Source: Planctomycetia bacterium
Lineage (GTDB): Bacteria > Planctomycetota > Planctomycetia > Gemmatales > Gemmataceae
Direction: 5' to 3'
DNA length: 64,000 bases
Assembly (NCBI GenBank): GCA_005808665.1
Contig: SYLG01000013.1
Span: 1-64,000, forward strand
A program made the position numbers and the translations under genes. Under the pieces are notes generated by a model, which saw nothing but the letters and a program-made list of their open reading frames with translations, was not told where the DNA came from and made no database searches. This document shows, one piece after another, positions 1 to 9,926 of the stretch (position 1 is its first letter; every line of letters begins with the position of its first letter).

Positions 1-336
1 ATAAGATTCCACCGCAAGCATCCTCCAGCACACCCTTTCCGGAGGTTTTACTCCTGAAAGGGTTAAGCTCTAATACGGTGGCCCCCTTTTCAACGCTCGC
101 TTCAGCCCTTAACTGGTCCCCTTTTCAACGCTCGTTACCAATCTATTCCCTTAATGCGGATTGATTCATTGCTAACTTTTCAGGTCTCCCAAAGGGGGAG
201 GCCTGATTGGTCTGGTCCACGAAAAATTGGCCATGGGTTAAGATATAAATGGGGTGAAGGCAATTGGGATAAGGTGCAAAGGTCATGAACAAGGTCCGGC
301 GCATTAATACAGGCGAGCAAGCTTGAGGCTATCCGT

Positions 337-663
337 TTGGTTACAAACAAGTGGATGAGCTATCGGGAGGCGGCCCAGAAACTGGGGATTCGGGAAACGC
401 TGATTCGTAATTGGAAAGCCAAGCGGGTCAAACGGGGTGATGAGGCCTTCCCAGGCAATGGCAAGTTGTCTCCCCAGGGTGCCAAATTGGTTCAGGATAC
501 CGTTGCCTTCGTATGGCAAGGGACATTTTAAAAAAGCAATGGCATTCTTCGCAAACCCCACGGGTTGAGATTCCGGTTCATTAAGGCTCACCCTGGAATC
601 TGGCCGGTTAGGTTAATGTGTCAGGTGCTATGGGTATCCCGAGCCGGGTATTACCGCTGGTAA
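337..663 (+). pseudogene. IS3-family transposase remnant (OrfA HTH fragment followed by OrfB N-terminal fragment)
   Basis: 337..531 encodes MSYREAAQKLGIRETLIRNWKAKRVKRGDEAFPGNGKLS (IS3 OrfA-like HTH and AFPGNGKLS motif); 574..660 reads RFIKAHPGIWPVRLMCQVLWVSRAGYYRW followed by stop (IS3 OrfB N-terminus). Confidence 0.75.
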
Positions 664-680
664 TTGGAAACGGAATCGGT

Positions 681-1040
681 CAGTTACCGAAGGCAAAAGG
701 AATTTCTGGAAAAGATTCGGGAAGTTCATTTTAGACAAGGGGTATCGTGGTCACAGGTATTTGGGACTTGGGTTGATTCATATCGTGGGACAGATCCCGA
801 AAATGGCTACCAGGTCATTCAGGAAGATGCTTAAAAGGCGCAGTGCGATCGAACCAACCTCAGTTACCGAAGGCAAAAGGAATTTCTGGAAAAGATTCGG
901 GAAGTTCATTTTAGACAAGGGGTATCGTGGTCACAAGTATTTGGGACTTGGGTTGATTCATATCGTGGGACAGATCCCGAAAATGGCTACCAGGTCATTC
1001 AGGAAGATGCTTAAAAGGCGCAGTGCGATCGAACCAACCA
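681..1040. repeat. 180-bp tandem direct duplication (681..860 and 861..1040), near identical, within IS3 OrfB-like sequence
   Basis: Both copies start cagttaccgaaggcaaaaggaatttctgg and end gaaccaacc(t/a); only 2 differences seen (cacaggtat/cacaagtat and last base). Confidence 0.95.
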
Positions 1041-1187
1041 ATTGGGCACCTCAAAAGTGAACACCGGTTGGAAAGGACCTTTTTGAGGGAAGAATCAGGA
1101 GCAAGGGTGAATGCCCTGATAAGTGCCATTGGTTACAACTTCAACAAGTTGTTGAGGGCTTTGACCTGCCTGCTGTTTTTCAACTAA
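1041..1187 (+). pseudogene. IS5-like transposase C-terminal fragment
   Basis: Frame from 1041 reads IGHLKSEHRLERTFLREESGARVNALISAIGYNFNKLLRALTCLLFFN*, the typical C-terminus of IS5-type transposases. Confidence 0.7.
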
Positions 1188-1374
1188 AGATGGGGATGCC
1201 ATACCGTGGAGCGACAAATTTGGATTTTCAGGGCTCTATGGCAAGGCCAAATCAGGACAGCACGACCCACATCACAACCATAAATCCTTTGGAAGGGTTT
1301 TTCAGGGACGACTGATATAGGCTGTTGGGAATCCCAATTTTCCCTATTATTTGTGGGGCGCTACCATTGTCGAC

Positions 1375-2616
1375 TTATTCGTTGAGGTTTGTGGGACTAT
1401 CCCCGGAATTTCCCAATACACAATCATCACCGTCCAACCCGGCACTTTTGCTGAAATGTCGGTTGAGATAAATATCGTCACCGGTTTGGCCAACATTGCG
1501 CTGATTTCTAAAGCGGACATTCCCTCCGAGAAAAAGGACATTTTGCCCTCGACCGGAATGGTTGGGGCTGTTGTGGCTTGCGCGATGATGCCCCGAATCC
1601 GCCATTAAGGGACGCCTGTCTCCCGCCCGGAGGTCGAAACCACCATGTTGTCCATTGCGCCCCCTGTATCCCAGGGAATAGCTGTAATTTCCCCCCATCC
1701 CTTGCACCACATCGCGCCATTGGGCACGATCGTGTTGATAAAGTTGGTCGAGTGTTTCCAGGGATGGAAAAATGTGGGTGGGATATTTTTCAATGCCTAC
1801 CGGACAGTCCACATGGAGGGTTTCCGGATTGGCAAAGCCGTTTTCCACAAGAAGCGGTGCATAAATCCCGGCAACGGATCGGGGGCCCTTTAATTCCGGT
1901 TTGGGCATTTGATTATTTTTGAAGCTGGCAAAGGAGGCTACACCCCGCCAGATCTGGGCAAGATTGTTTTGACATTCCAGATCCTTCTGGTTTTGTTTTT
2001 GGTGGTGTATTGCCGGCCAAATCACCCCTCCAAACATCATAAGGAGGCCGGCGGCAGCAAACAGGTCCGCCCGCAACCCCCAGGAACGGCGCTTTCCCGG
2101 ATCATATTCTCTCGACAACGGCGGGGCTGCAGGCATGGTCCGACTTACACTTGTTCGCACATGAAGGATCGTTTTCCGGGCCAATCCCCCAGGGGCCCTG
2201 ATCGGTGCCCGGTCGCTTCGCAAGGCCTTTAGGGAGATCGATAATCGTTTGAGAAGGCTTTCCGCAAGCGGATTCTTTTCAAGCTCATTTTTTGCCCTGG
2301 TTAATTCAACTTCCTCAAGAAATTGCAAGGAATAGCCGGCAATATCGGCATCAAGCGCGGATTGGGCCTGTTTTTCACGCACAAGGGCCAATGCTTTCGA
2401 TGCCAATCCAGAGGGAGCTTTCATCGGCAAGCGGTCGGCTTCAAGGGGAGCCAAAAGCCGCCTGGTTCGGCTTAATACGGCCTGAAAATCGGCATCACCT
2501 TCGATTTGGGTGCCCACCTCCCGCGATTCGGATTCTTCGAGGATACCCATGGCAAAGCCAAGAATATCCGGTTTCCTCATCCCGTCAGGCTTGTTCATTT
2601 GGAAAAAATCCGTCAA
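1375..2616 (-). CDS. Predicted transmembrane anti-sigma-like protein with C-terminal DUF1559-like (H-X9-DG-like) domain
   Basis: Immediately downstream of ECF sigma gene; internal repeat LEADRLPMKAPSGLASKA / LRSDRAPIRAPGGLARKT; TM segment LFAAAGLLMMFGGVIWPAI; C-terminal HNSPNHSGRGQNVLFLGGNVRF. Confidence 0.75.
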   Translation of the reverse strand: MTDFFQMNKPDGMRKPDILGFAMGILEESESREVGTQIEGDADFQAVLSRTRRLLAPLEADRLPMKAPSGLASKALALVREKQAQSALDADIAGYSLQFLEEVELTRAKNELEKNPLAESLLKRLSISLKALRSDRAPIRAPGGLARKTILHVRTSVSRTMPAAPPLSREYDPGKRRSWGLRADLFAAAGLLMMFGGVIWPAIHHQKQNQKDLECQNNLAQIWRGVASFASFKNNQMPKPELKGPRSVAGIYAPLLVENGFANPETLHVDCPVGIEKYPTHIFPSLETLDQLYQHDRAQWRDVVQGMGGNYSYSLGYRGRNGQHGGFDLRAGDRRPLMADSGHHRASHNSPNHSGRGQNVLFLGGNVRFRNQRNVGQTGDDIYLNRHFSKSAGLDGDDCVLGNSGDSPTNLNE

Positions 2617-2619
2617 TGG

Positions 2620-3303
2620 TTAAAAATCTTTTTCGGACCGGCCACCTACTTTGGCTTTCGCCAGGCCGGGAAGGTATTCCTGAAGTTTTAATAACGAAGA
2701 ATGAAGGCGGCTCTTGATGGTGCCCACGGGCATATCCAATATTTCTGCAATTTCCCTGTATTTCAAACCCTGATAATAGGCCAGGATCAATACTTCACGA
2801 AAAATCACAGGCAATTGGTCCACTGCGTTTCGCACTGCTTCCTGGGACTCGCTCCAATCCATGCTATCGGCGGGATCCGCCTCCTGGCCTTCCAGCAACT
2901 CCGCCAGGCGGGTCGATTCACCCTCTCCATGCCCAAAACTTCTGGTTTCCTCAAGGCTTAGGTGATTGTGGCGATTTTGCTTACGAAGGGCATCGATGGC
3001 CTGATTGGTTGCAATCATGTAAAGCCACGGTCTGAAGGAGCGACCCTGATCGAACTGCTTGCCTTTGGTCCAGACTTGCAAAAAGGTGTTTTGGAAAACA
3101 TCCTCCGCCAGGGCAGCGTTACGAGTGTATCGTCTCAGGTATCCGAAAAGTTCATCCTCATACCGATGAACAAGCGTATCAAACGCCCCAGAATCGCCCT
3201 GTGCCATACGCAAAGCAAGGTCCTCATCGGAAAACCGTGTGGTTCGTATCCACGAATCCGCCACGAAACCCTCCACTTCCTTCCGTACGAATACGGCACC
3301 CAA
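2620..3303 (-). CDS. RNA polymerase sigma factor, ECF/sigma-70 family
   Basis: YEDELFGYLRRYTRNAALAEDVFQNTFLQVW (region 2) and VILAYYQGLKYREIAEILDMPVGTIKSRLHSSLLKL (region 4). Confidence 0.93.
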   Translation of the reverse strand: MGAVFVRKEVEGFVADSWIRTTRFSDEDLALRMAQGDSGAFDTLVHRYEDELFGYLRRYTRNAALAEDVFQNTFLQVWTKGKQFDQGRSFRPWLYMIATNQAIDALRKQNRHNHLSLEETRSFGHGEGESTRLAELLEGQEADPADSMDWSESQEAVRNAVDQLPVIFREVLILAYYQGLKYREIAEILDMPVGTIKSRLHSSLLKLQEYLPGLAKAKVGGRSEKDF

Positions 3304-3317
3304 AAGGTTCGATGAAA

Positions 3318-4880
3318 TCAGCCCTCATCTTCCGCTATTGCCTGAAGCCGAGGAAAGAGCGGTTTTACCTTCCCATTTTCTGTGGAGGATAAGACACGGA
3401 GTTCCTGCGTCGATTGGGCAAAATGGGAAGCATGGTCAGGGTTTATCGTATCCCAATTTGGTTCAAAACCAAAGCTTTTATAAAGGGTTTTGGCTACTTT
3501 TGGAAGGAAAGGCTTCAAAAGGATGGCTGCCACCCGTATCGGTTCCACAAGGTCCCGCAATACCCTGGCAGCTGCCAATTGGTCTGTCTTTACCAAACTC
3601 CAGGGAGCCATTTTGTCTGCATATTGGTTCGCCGGAACCAATACTTCTGCCCAAATGAGTTGAAGGGCCTGGTTATACCGTAACGATTCCATGTGACCGG
3701 TCCAAATCTTTACAATTTCCTGGCGAGGCAATGGTCCGGGCCAGGCAGGAGGCGTTTCCTGAGGGGGAAGTTTGCCTCCGAAATTCCGGCCAATCAAACC
3801 AACTACCCTGCTATAAAGGTTACCCAGATTGTTTGCCAGGTCTGCGTTATACACTTCGATAAACCGCCGGTAGGAAAAATCCCCATCTCCGGGATAGGGG
3901 CATTCTCTCAGGAAGAAGTAACGAAACGCGTCCGGGCCAACCTCTTTCAACAGGTCCATAGGTTCGACGACATTACCAATGGTTTTAGACATTTTCTCGC
4001 CTTTGTGATGGACGAAACCGTGCCCAAATACCCGTTTGGGAGGGGCAATTCCCCCTGCCATGCACATTGCCGGCCAAAGAGCACAATGAAATCGGGTAAT
4101 GTCTTTGCCGATGACATGGAGGTCAGCGGGCCACCATTTCGAGAATAGCGTTTCATCGGAACCGTAACCGATGGCGGTGATGTAGTTAAGCAAGGCATCA
4201 AACCAGACATAAATGGTAAATTCCGGATCAAAGGGAACCCGGATGCCCCAAGCCTCACCACTTCGGGTAATATTCACATCCTTGAGTTCGGTTTCGACCA
4301 GGTTGATCACCTCGTTGTGGCGACTTTCCGGTTGGATAAAATCAGGGTTTTTCTGGTAAAAATCAAGCAGCTTCTCCCGGAACGCACTAAGGGCAAAGTA
4401 CCAGCATGGTTCCTGCCTACGAACGGCCTTGGCGTTATGGGTCGGGCAGCATTGGTTTTCATCCAGGTCCCGGTCCGACTTGAACGATTCGCACCCATTG
4501 CAATACCACCCCTCATAGCTCCCCTTATAAATGTGGCCATTATCTTTTACTTTCTGGATAAAGGCTTGACACCCTTTATGGTGACGCTCCTCGCTGGTTT
4601 GGATAAAGTCGGTATAGCCAAGGTCAAGTGCTCGCCAAACCTCTTTGAATTGGTCCGCCATCTGGTCGCAATAGGATTTGGGATCCTGGCCAAGTTCTTC
4701 TGCACGCTTGGCAACCTTAACCGTGTTTTCATCGTTTCCCATCAGGAAAAAAACTTCATTTCCAAGCATTCGCTGAAAGCGTGCCTGGGTATCCGCCCCG
4801 ATTTTTTCAAAGGCGGTCCCAATGTGGGGACGACTGTTGGGATAGTCGATGGCGGTGGTGAGGAAAAATTGCTTGGGCAT
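3318..4880 (-). CDS. metG: Methionyl-tRNA synthetase
   Basis: TTAIDYPNSRPHIGTAFEKIGAD (HIGH region), KMSKTIGNVV (KMSKS region). Confidence 0.96.
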   Translation of the reverse strand: MPKQFFLTTAIDYPNSRPHIGTAFEKIGADTQARFQRMLGNEVFFLMGNDENTVKVAKRAEELGQDPKSYCDQMADQFKEVWRALDLGYTDFIQTSEERHHKGCQAFIQKVKDNGHIYKGSYEGWYCNGCESFKSDRDLDENQCCPTHNAKAVRRQEPCWYFALSAFREKLLDFYQKNPDFIQPESRHNEVINLVETELKDVNITRSGEAWGIRVPFDPEFTIYVWFDALLNYITAIGYGSDETLFSKWWPADLHVIGKDITRFHCALWPAMCMAGGIAPPKRVFGHGFVHHKGEKMSKTIGNVVEPMDLLKEVGPDAFRYFFLRECPYPGDGDFSYRRFIEVYNADLANNLGNLYSRVVGLIGRNFGGKLPPQETPPAWPGPLPRQEIVKIWTGHMESLRYNQALQLIWAEVLVPANQYADKMAPWSLVKTDQLAAARVLRDLVEPIRVAAILLKPFLPKVAKTLYKSFGFEPNWDTINPDHASHFAQSTQELRVLSSTENGKVKPLFPRLQAIAEDEG

Positions 4881-5251
4881 CGTTAGCTTCCGGGGAAAAA
4901 ACCTGTTTTTCCTATTCTAGGTGGAATGAATGGCCCGAATAGCAAGGCGAGCCGCAGGTTGTGGACCAAATTTGGTTTGTAACCGGCCAGAATCAGATCA
5001 ATCCGATTTCCTTGCAAAGCCAAAATCAAAATACCCTTGGGAGGAAACCGGTCCCTTCAAGATGCAATAGTCCAATTATAATTCCAATCCCTTGGCAATC
5101 CCCATGGAAACCATTTTTCCCAAATGCCAAATGACCCCAATAAAGTGATTTTTGGTCGGAAAATAAAGGGATTGTCATCCACCGCCCTTAAAACGGCAGG
5201 GCGGCCCCATTACTATCGGGATATGCAGTGCCACTAGGGACAACCGCTTTG

Positions 5252-7057
5252 CTATTTCACATCCAACGCAAACAAGGGTAGTAGCCATATTTTTTCTTTC
5301 CTAAGCAAAAGCAATTGGCCCAAGGCTTTCGCTTCGCTGGAAAGTCCGATCAAGTGCAGTTTTTCCAAAAGGCCCGACTCGGCAGTCATCTGAAGTTTCA
5401 TATCGAGCAAACCATCAAGGATATTTTTGCCCTTGGGAAGGTCCAGGAGTTCCGGTTTTTGATCCTTCGGGAGGTTTGCCTCCCTCACCGCCCAAACGAT
5501 GGCGTCTTCAAGGGTGCCCAGTTGATCAACCAGCCCATTTTCCAGAGCTTGGCGGCCGGTCCAAACCCGGCCCCCTGCCAGTTTGGTCAATTCGTCTTTG
5601 GTCATTTTTTTTCCGGCTCGTTCCCGACCCTTTAGAGCCCTGTCGAGGAATTGTTCATAAATCGACTCGATAACCCTGGTCATGGCCCGTCGTTCGGAAT
5701 CGGTGAAGCCCCTTTCCATGGAGTTGATCCCGGCGTTCGCACCCCTTTTCACCACATCCGTGCGGACCCCAATTTTTTCGTACACCCCTCCTATTGCCAC
5801 CTTGCCCCCAAAAACCCCTATTGACCCCGTTATGGTGGAAGGCTCGGCCATGATCCGTTTTGCCCCCGCTGCAATGTAGTATCCCCCGCTCGCCGCAACA
5901 TCCGACATGGATGCCAGGACTGGTTTCTTGCAACGCAAAAGTTCGGCATGAATCAGGTCACTTGCCAAGGCAGAACCCCCAGGGCTGTCGATCCTAAGGA
6001 TAATGGCCTTAACAGTTGAGTCTGATTCCGCTTTTTGGATCGCTTCTATCAGGGTGGTAGAACCTACGGTTTCGCCACCCGTAAAACCGAACGAACTTTT
6101 GCCTGTTACAATTTCACCAATCGCATGGATGATGGCGATTTTGGGATTCTTTGATTCTTTAGGTTTGGAAGGACTAAGTGCTTTTAACAAGGCGAATGGG
6201 TTCGAAAAATCCAGCTCCTCGTCTTTGGCTTTGGGTTTTCCGTAATTTTTGCCAAGCGTCGCCTCGGGTTTGCCACAGGCTTTTCCCAAAGTTTGGGTGT
6301 AATTCTCGTAATAGTCGAGTTTATCCACAAACCCAAGCTCTTTGGCGACGCCAGCCACAAGGGGTGCTTCGTCAATTGCCTTAACCACTTTGGCTTCATC
6401 GAGTCCCTTGTTTTTGCGAAATCTGGCAATGCGGCCCACCAGCGATTGAGTGTAAAAATCGTCAATCATGGATTCAAGTTGTTTGCGGGCGGGACCGGAA
6501 AGATTGGTCCTCGTGTAGGGCTCGACTGCCGATTTGAAATCCCCCACCTTGAGCATATCCGCCCTGACCCCAATGAAATCAAACAGTTCCTTGTAAAAAG
6601 TAACGGAACTTTGAACCCCAAGGATCATCAAGGACAAAGATTCAGGAACCGCAATTTCATCCGCCATCGCCGCTATGAGGTAGTCCTTTGACTCTTCACT
6701 GGCAGTCCAGGCAAAAATCTTTTTGCCTGACTTCCGGAATTTCTGCAAGGACGATTCCACCTCGTCGAGTTTGCCCCAACCCAGGGTGACCCCTTCCACC
6801 TCCAGAAAAAGGGCCACAACCGCAGGATCCCTGGAGGCCTTGTCAATCCTTTCCTGAATACTCCGGAGAGTGTCGGGTACCCCAACCGCGAAAAGCCCGG
6901 CCGAGTCCGTGGCCCCTTCGGCAAGATCACCTTTTATTTTTATGTGGGCAATCAAAGGTTGGTGAACCTTATCGGATTTCGGGGGCGAGTCCGCCGCATG
7001 ACCGGCCAAACAAACCCCAAAAACGCCAACCAATGCCAAAAAATTGATCCTACCCAT
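5252..7057 (-). CDS. sppA: Signal peptide peptidase SppA (67K type); likely start at 7057 (ORF to 7126)
   Basis: Two S49 peptidase-like halves; RIDSPGGSALASDLI, SDVAASGGYYIAAGA; signal peptide MGRINFLALVGVFGVCLAGHA. Confidence 0.92.
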   Translation of the reverse strand: MGRINFLALVGVFGVCLAGHAADSPPKSDKVHQPLIAHIKIKGDLAEGATDSAGLFAVGVPDTLRSIQERIDKASRDPAVVALFLEVEGVTLGWGKLDEVESSLQKFRKSGKKIFAWTASEESKDYLIAAMADEIAVPESLSLMILGVQSSVTFYKELFDFIGVRADMLKVGDFKSAVEPYTRTNLSGPARKQLESMIDDFYTQSLVGRIARFRKNKGLDEAKVVKAIDEAPLVAGVAKELGFVDKLDYYENYTQTLGKACGKPEATLGKNYGKPKAKDEELDFSNPFALLKALSPSKPKESKNPKIAIIHAIGEIVTGKSSFGFTGGETVGSTTLIEAIQKAESDSTVKAIILRIDSPGGSALASDLIHAELLRCKKPVLASMSDVAASGGYYIAAGAKRIMAEPSTITGSIGVFGGKVAIGGVYEKIGVRTDVVKRGANAGINSMERGFTDSERRAMTRVIESIYEQFLDRALKGRERAGKKMTKDELTKLAGGRVWTGRQALENGLVDQLGTLEDAIVWAVREANLPKDQKPELLDLPKGKNILDGLLDMKLQMTAESGLLEKLHLIGLSSEAKALGQLLLLRKEKIWLLPLFALDVK

Positions 7058-7399
7058 CTTTAACCCCCTCATTTGCGTTTCAGGCCCTGATTGCAAGTCA
7101 TCATCATACCCCTGGAGTGTTTTCAAGGCAAAGGGGACTCTTTTAGGCCCTTCATCAATGATGGCAAATCCTTTTATAGATTGGATTTATAACTTTATCT
7201 TGTCCATTTGGCCTGGCGAACCTGAACAACGAATCCCCTGGACAATTGGCTCCCTCTTCCTGGTCAAGACCAAAGGTTCGACTGAAAAAATCCTGTCGGC
7301 TTTTGGAACTCTGATCTTGAATCAAAAAAGCATTACGGGTAAATGCCCCCTTCCACAGGGATTTTCCCTGCCCGGATTTCCACGGAGTCCCTCAAGGAC

Positions 7400-9784
7400 A
7401 TGACCCGCCATCCACGCAAAATAATTGGAATCATCCGTTTTGCGGGTGTGGTTTTGGCGGGATTGAACCTCTTTGCCCCAAGGGACCTTGTCGCCCAACC
7501 TCCCGTTGCCCCAGCCATTGCACCCCGGGGGGCGAAAGTATTCATTGCCGATGTGGTCATTCAGGGAAATCGGCACCTTAGCACTCAACAAATCATGGCC
7601 CAGTTGGGCACCAAACCCGGAAATGAATACGAACCTCACCAGGTTCAGGAAGATGTTCGAAAATTGATGGCGACCCGCCAGTTCGCCCAGGTGGACCCCC
7701 GTTTTGAAACGCTACCCGAGGGCAAGGTCGTCATTTATTTCCTGATCAAGGACTATCCCAGTGTGGTCCAGAAAGTGGTGTACCAGGGTGCCAAACATTT
7801 AAGCGATGAGGAGCTCAGTGCCCTGACGAGCGTTGTGAAAGGCAAACCCCTTAGCCCCGTGACGAACAAGTTGGGTTGCCAGGCTATTGTCCGCAAATAT
7901 CAGGAAATGGGCCGAATGTGGGCCGGGTGTGAGTTGATCAAAGGGGCCGAACAGGGCGACAGGGAGGTCATTTACAATATCACCGAAGGCCCGATTGTAA
8001 AAGTTCGGAGCATTGCCTTTGAAGGTCAAAAGTTTGTTTCCGCCGGGGTCCTCCAAACCCACATCCAATCAAGCAAACAACTCATTGGCCTGTTTGGTGG
8101 GACCTTTAATCCCCCCATGGCGGACAACGATATTACCAGACTTGAAGAATACTATAAAGGCCATGGCTTCCTGGATGCCCGGGTCAGTCGCGAACTCCGC
8201 TGGACGGGCGACGGCAAGCAGGTAGACCTGGTTTTCCATGTCAACGAGGGGGTTCGGTACCAACTTCAATCCTCACCGCAGGTCGTCAATTCGAAAACGG
8301 TTTCCCCCGAACAGCTCGAACAACTCGCCACCAGCAAGCCCGGGGAATATTTCAACGAGGCCAAGACAAATCAGGACAAAAAGAACATCGAAGATTACAT
8401 CGGATATATGGGCCGTGAAGCCCGGGTGAACACCGTACCCATTTTCAACCCGGATGTTCCAGGCCTGGTCCGTCTTCAATATGAGGTATCCGAAAGGGCC
8501 CCCGCCAGGGTGGGTCAGATTCATGTGGTGGGGAACGAACGAACCAAACAGAATGTGGTTCTAAGGCAAGTCCCGGTTTATCCAGGCCAGGTTTTAAGTT
8601 ATCCCGACCTACGCGTTGCCGAACGCAATTTGGCCCGGATAGATCTTTTTGAAATCAGTCCGGATGGAGCGGTTCGGCCCACGGTAACCGTCATTGATCC
8701 CGATACACCCGGAGAGTACAAGGATCTTTTGGTCCAGGTTAACGAAAAATCCACTGGCAGCCTTTTGTTTGGGGTTGGCGTTAACTCCGACCTGGGCCTT
8801 ACAGGAAGCCTGGTTCTTACCGAGCGGAACTTTGACATTACCCGATTGCCCACGAGCCTTGATGACCTGATCTCGGGAAGCGCCTTTCGTGGTGCGGGGC
8901 AGGAGTTCAAAGCGGAGGCGGTACCAGGAACCCAACTCCAACGCTACTCCATGAGCTGGCGTGAACCGCATCTCTTTGATAGTCAGGTGAGTTTGGGTAC
9001 TCAAGCGTATTATTATTCCAGGGCTTTCAATGAATATACCGAAGGCCGCACCGGGGGCCGGGTTAGTTTGGGTCGGAAAATAAACGATTATTGGTATGGC
9101 AATGTTTCCGCCCGTGCAGAGAATGTTGGGGTCTACAATGTCGCACCTTGGGAGCCAACCGAATACACCTCCGTAATTGGCAATAACTTCCTGTTGGGAC
9201 TCCGGGCCAATGTGACCCGGGACAGTCGGGATTCACCGATGCGTCCCACCGAGGGGTCGGTCATTGATTTTTCTTTTGAGCAACTTTTTGGTTCTTTTTC
9301 GGCACCGCTATTCAGTGCAGAATACAACCAGTACTGGACCACATTCCAAAGGGCGGACAGTTCTGGTCGCCATGTCGTTGCCCTAAGGAGTCAGTTTTCC
9401 TGGGCCGGGGAGAACACCCCGGTTTATGAAAAGTATTTTGCGGGTGGTTTTCGCAGTATGCGCGGTTTTCAATTCCGCGGGGTTGGGCCAAGTCAGAACG
9501 GTTATATGACCGGTGGCGATTTCATGTGGATCAACAGTCTGGAATACCAGCTACCGATCAAAGCCAACGATCAAATCTACCTGGTCGGGTTCTGTGATAC
9601 CGGTACGGTGGAACAGTCGATCAGCCAGATAACCGACTACCGGGTTTCCCTAGGGGTTGGGGTGAGGCTCATGGTCCCCATGATGGGCCAGGTTCCAATC
9701 GCTCTGGATTTTGGTTTCCCGGTGAACAAAGCTCCTGGCGATAAGGAACAGATGTTTAATTTTTGGGTGGGTTTCTTCCGGTAA
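7400..9784 (+). CDS. bamA: Outer membrane assembly factor BamA/Omp85 (POTRA repeats and C-terminal barrel); ORF from 7343
   Basis: POTRA-like repeats (VIQGNRHLSTQQI, VVGNERTKQNVVLRQVPVYPGQ), FAGGFRSMRGFQFRGVGP motif (Omp85 loop 6 region). Confidence 0.92.
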   Translation: MTRHPRKIIGIIRFAGVVLAGLNLFAPRDLVAQPPVAPAIAPRGAKVFIADVVIQGNRHLSTQQIMAQLGTKPGNEYEPHQVQEDVRKLMATRQFAQVDPRFETLPEGKVVIYFLIKDYPSVVQKVVYQGAKHLSDEELSALTSVVKGKPLSPVTNKLGCQAIVRKYQEMGRMWAGCELIKGAEQGDREVIYNITEGPIVKVRSIAFEGQKFVSAGVLQTHIQSSKQLIGLFGGTFNPPMADNDITRLEEYYKGHGFLDARVSRELRWTGDGKQVDLVFHVNEGVRYQLQSSPQVVNSKTVSPEQLEQLATSKPGEYFNEAKTNQDKKNIEDYIGYMGREARVNTVPIFNPDVPGLVRLQYEVSERAPARVGQIHVVGNERTKQNVVLRQVPVYPGQVLSYPDLRVAERNLARIDLFEISPDGAVRPTVTVIDPDTPGEYKDLLVQVNEKSTGSLLFGVGVNSDLGLTGSLVLTERNFDITRLPTSLDDLISGSAFRGAGQEFKAEAVPGTQLQRYSMSWREPHLFDSQVSLGTQAYYYSRAFNEYTEGRTGGRVSLGRKINDYWYGNVSARAENVGVYNVAPWEPTEYTSVIGNNFLLGLRANVTRDSRDSPMRPTEGSVIDFSFEQLFGSFSAPLFSAEYNQYWTTFQRADSSGRHVVALRSQFSWAGENTPVYEKYFAGGFRSMRGFQFRGVGPSQNGYMTGGDFMWINSLEYQLPIKANDQIYLVGFCDTGTVEQSISQITDYRVSLGVGVRLMVPMMGQVPIALDFGFPVNKAPGDKEQMFNFWVGFFR

Positions 9785-9926
9785 TCCCCAAAGCCTGGAC
9801 CGAAAAACAAAAATGCCTTGCCGTTGGACTTGACTTGGTTGTCGGTGGTGGCGGATTCTCCATGGTGCGATCAGGTGTTCCTATGGACAATAGATTCCCA
9901 GGTTGGCAAGGCCGTTTTAGGGTTTC

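Noticed and set aside
681-1040. Possible CRISPR-like repeat array
   Set aside because: Only two contiguous 180-bp copies with no spacers.
761-1060. 99-aa ORF with internal repeat, looks like a duplicated novel protein
   Set aside because: It is an out-of-frame reading through the 180-bp tandem duplication inside an IS remnant; the IS3-like frame is a different one.
5182-5204. CCGCCCT-N9-AGGGCGG hairpin downstream of sppA
   Set aside because: Short stem without T-tract, no clear functional context.
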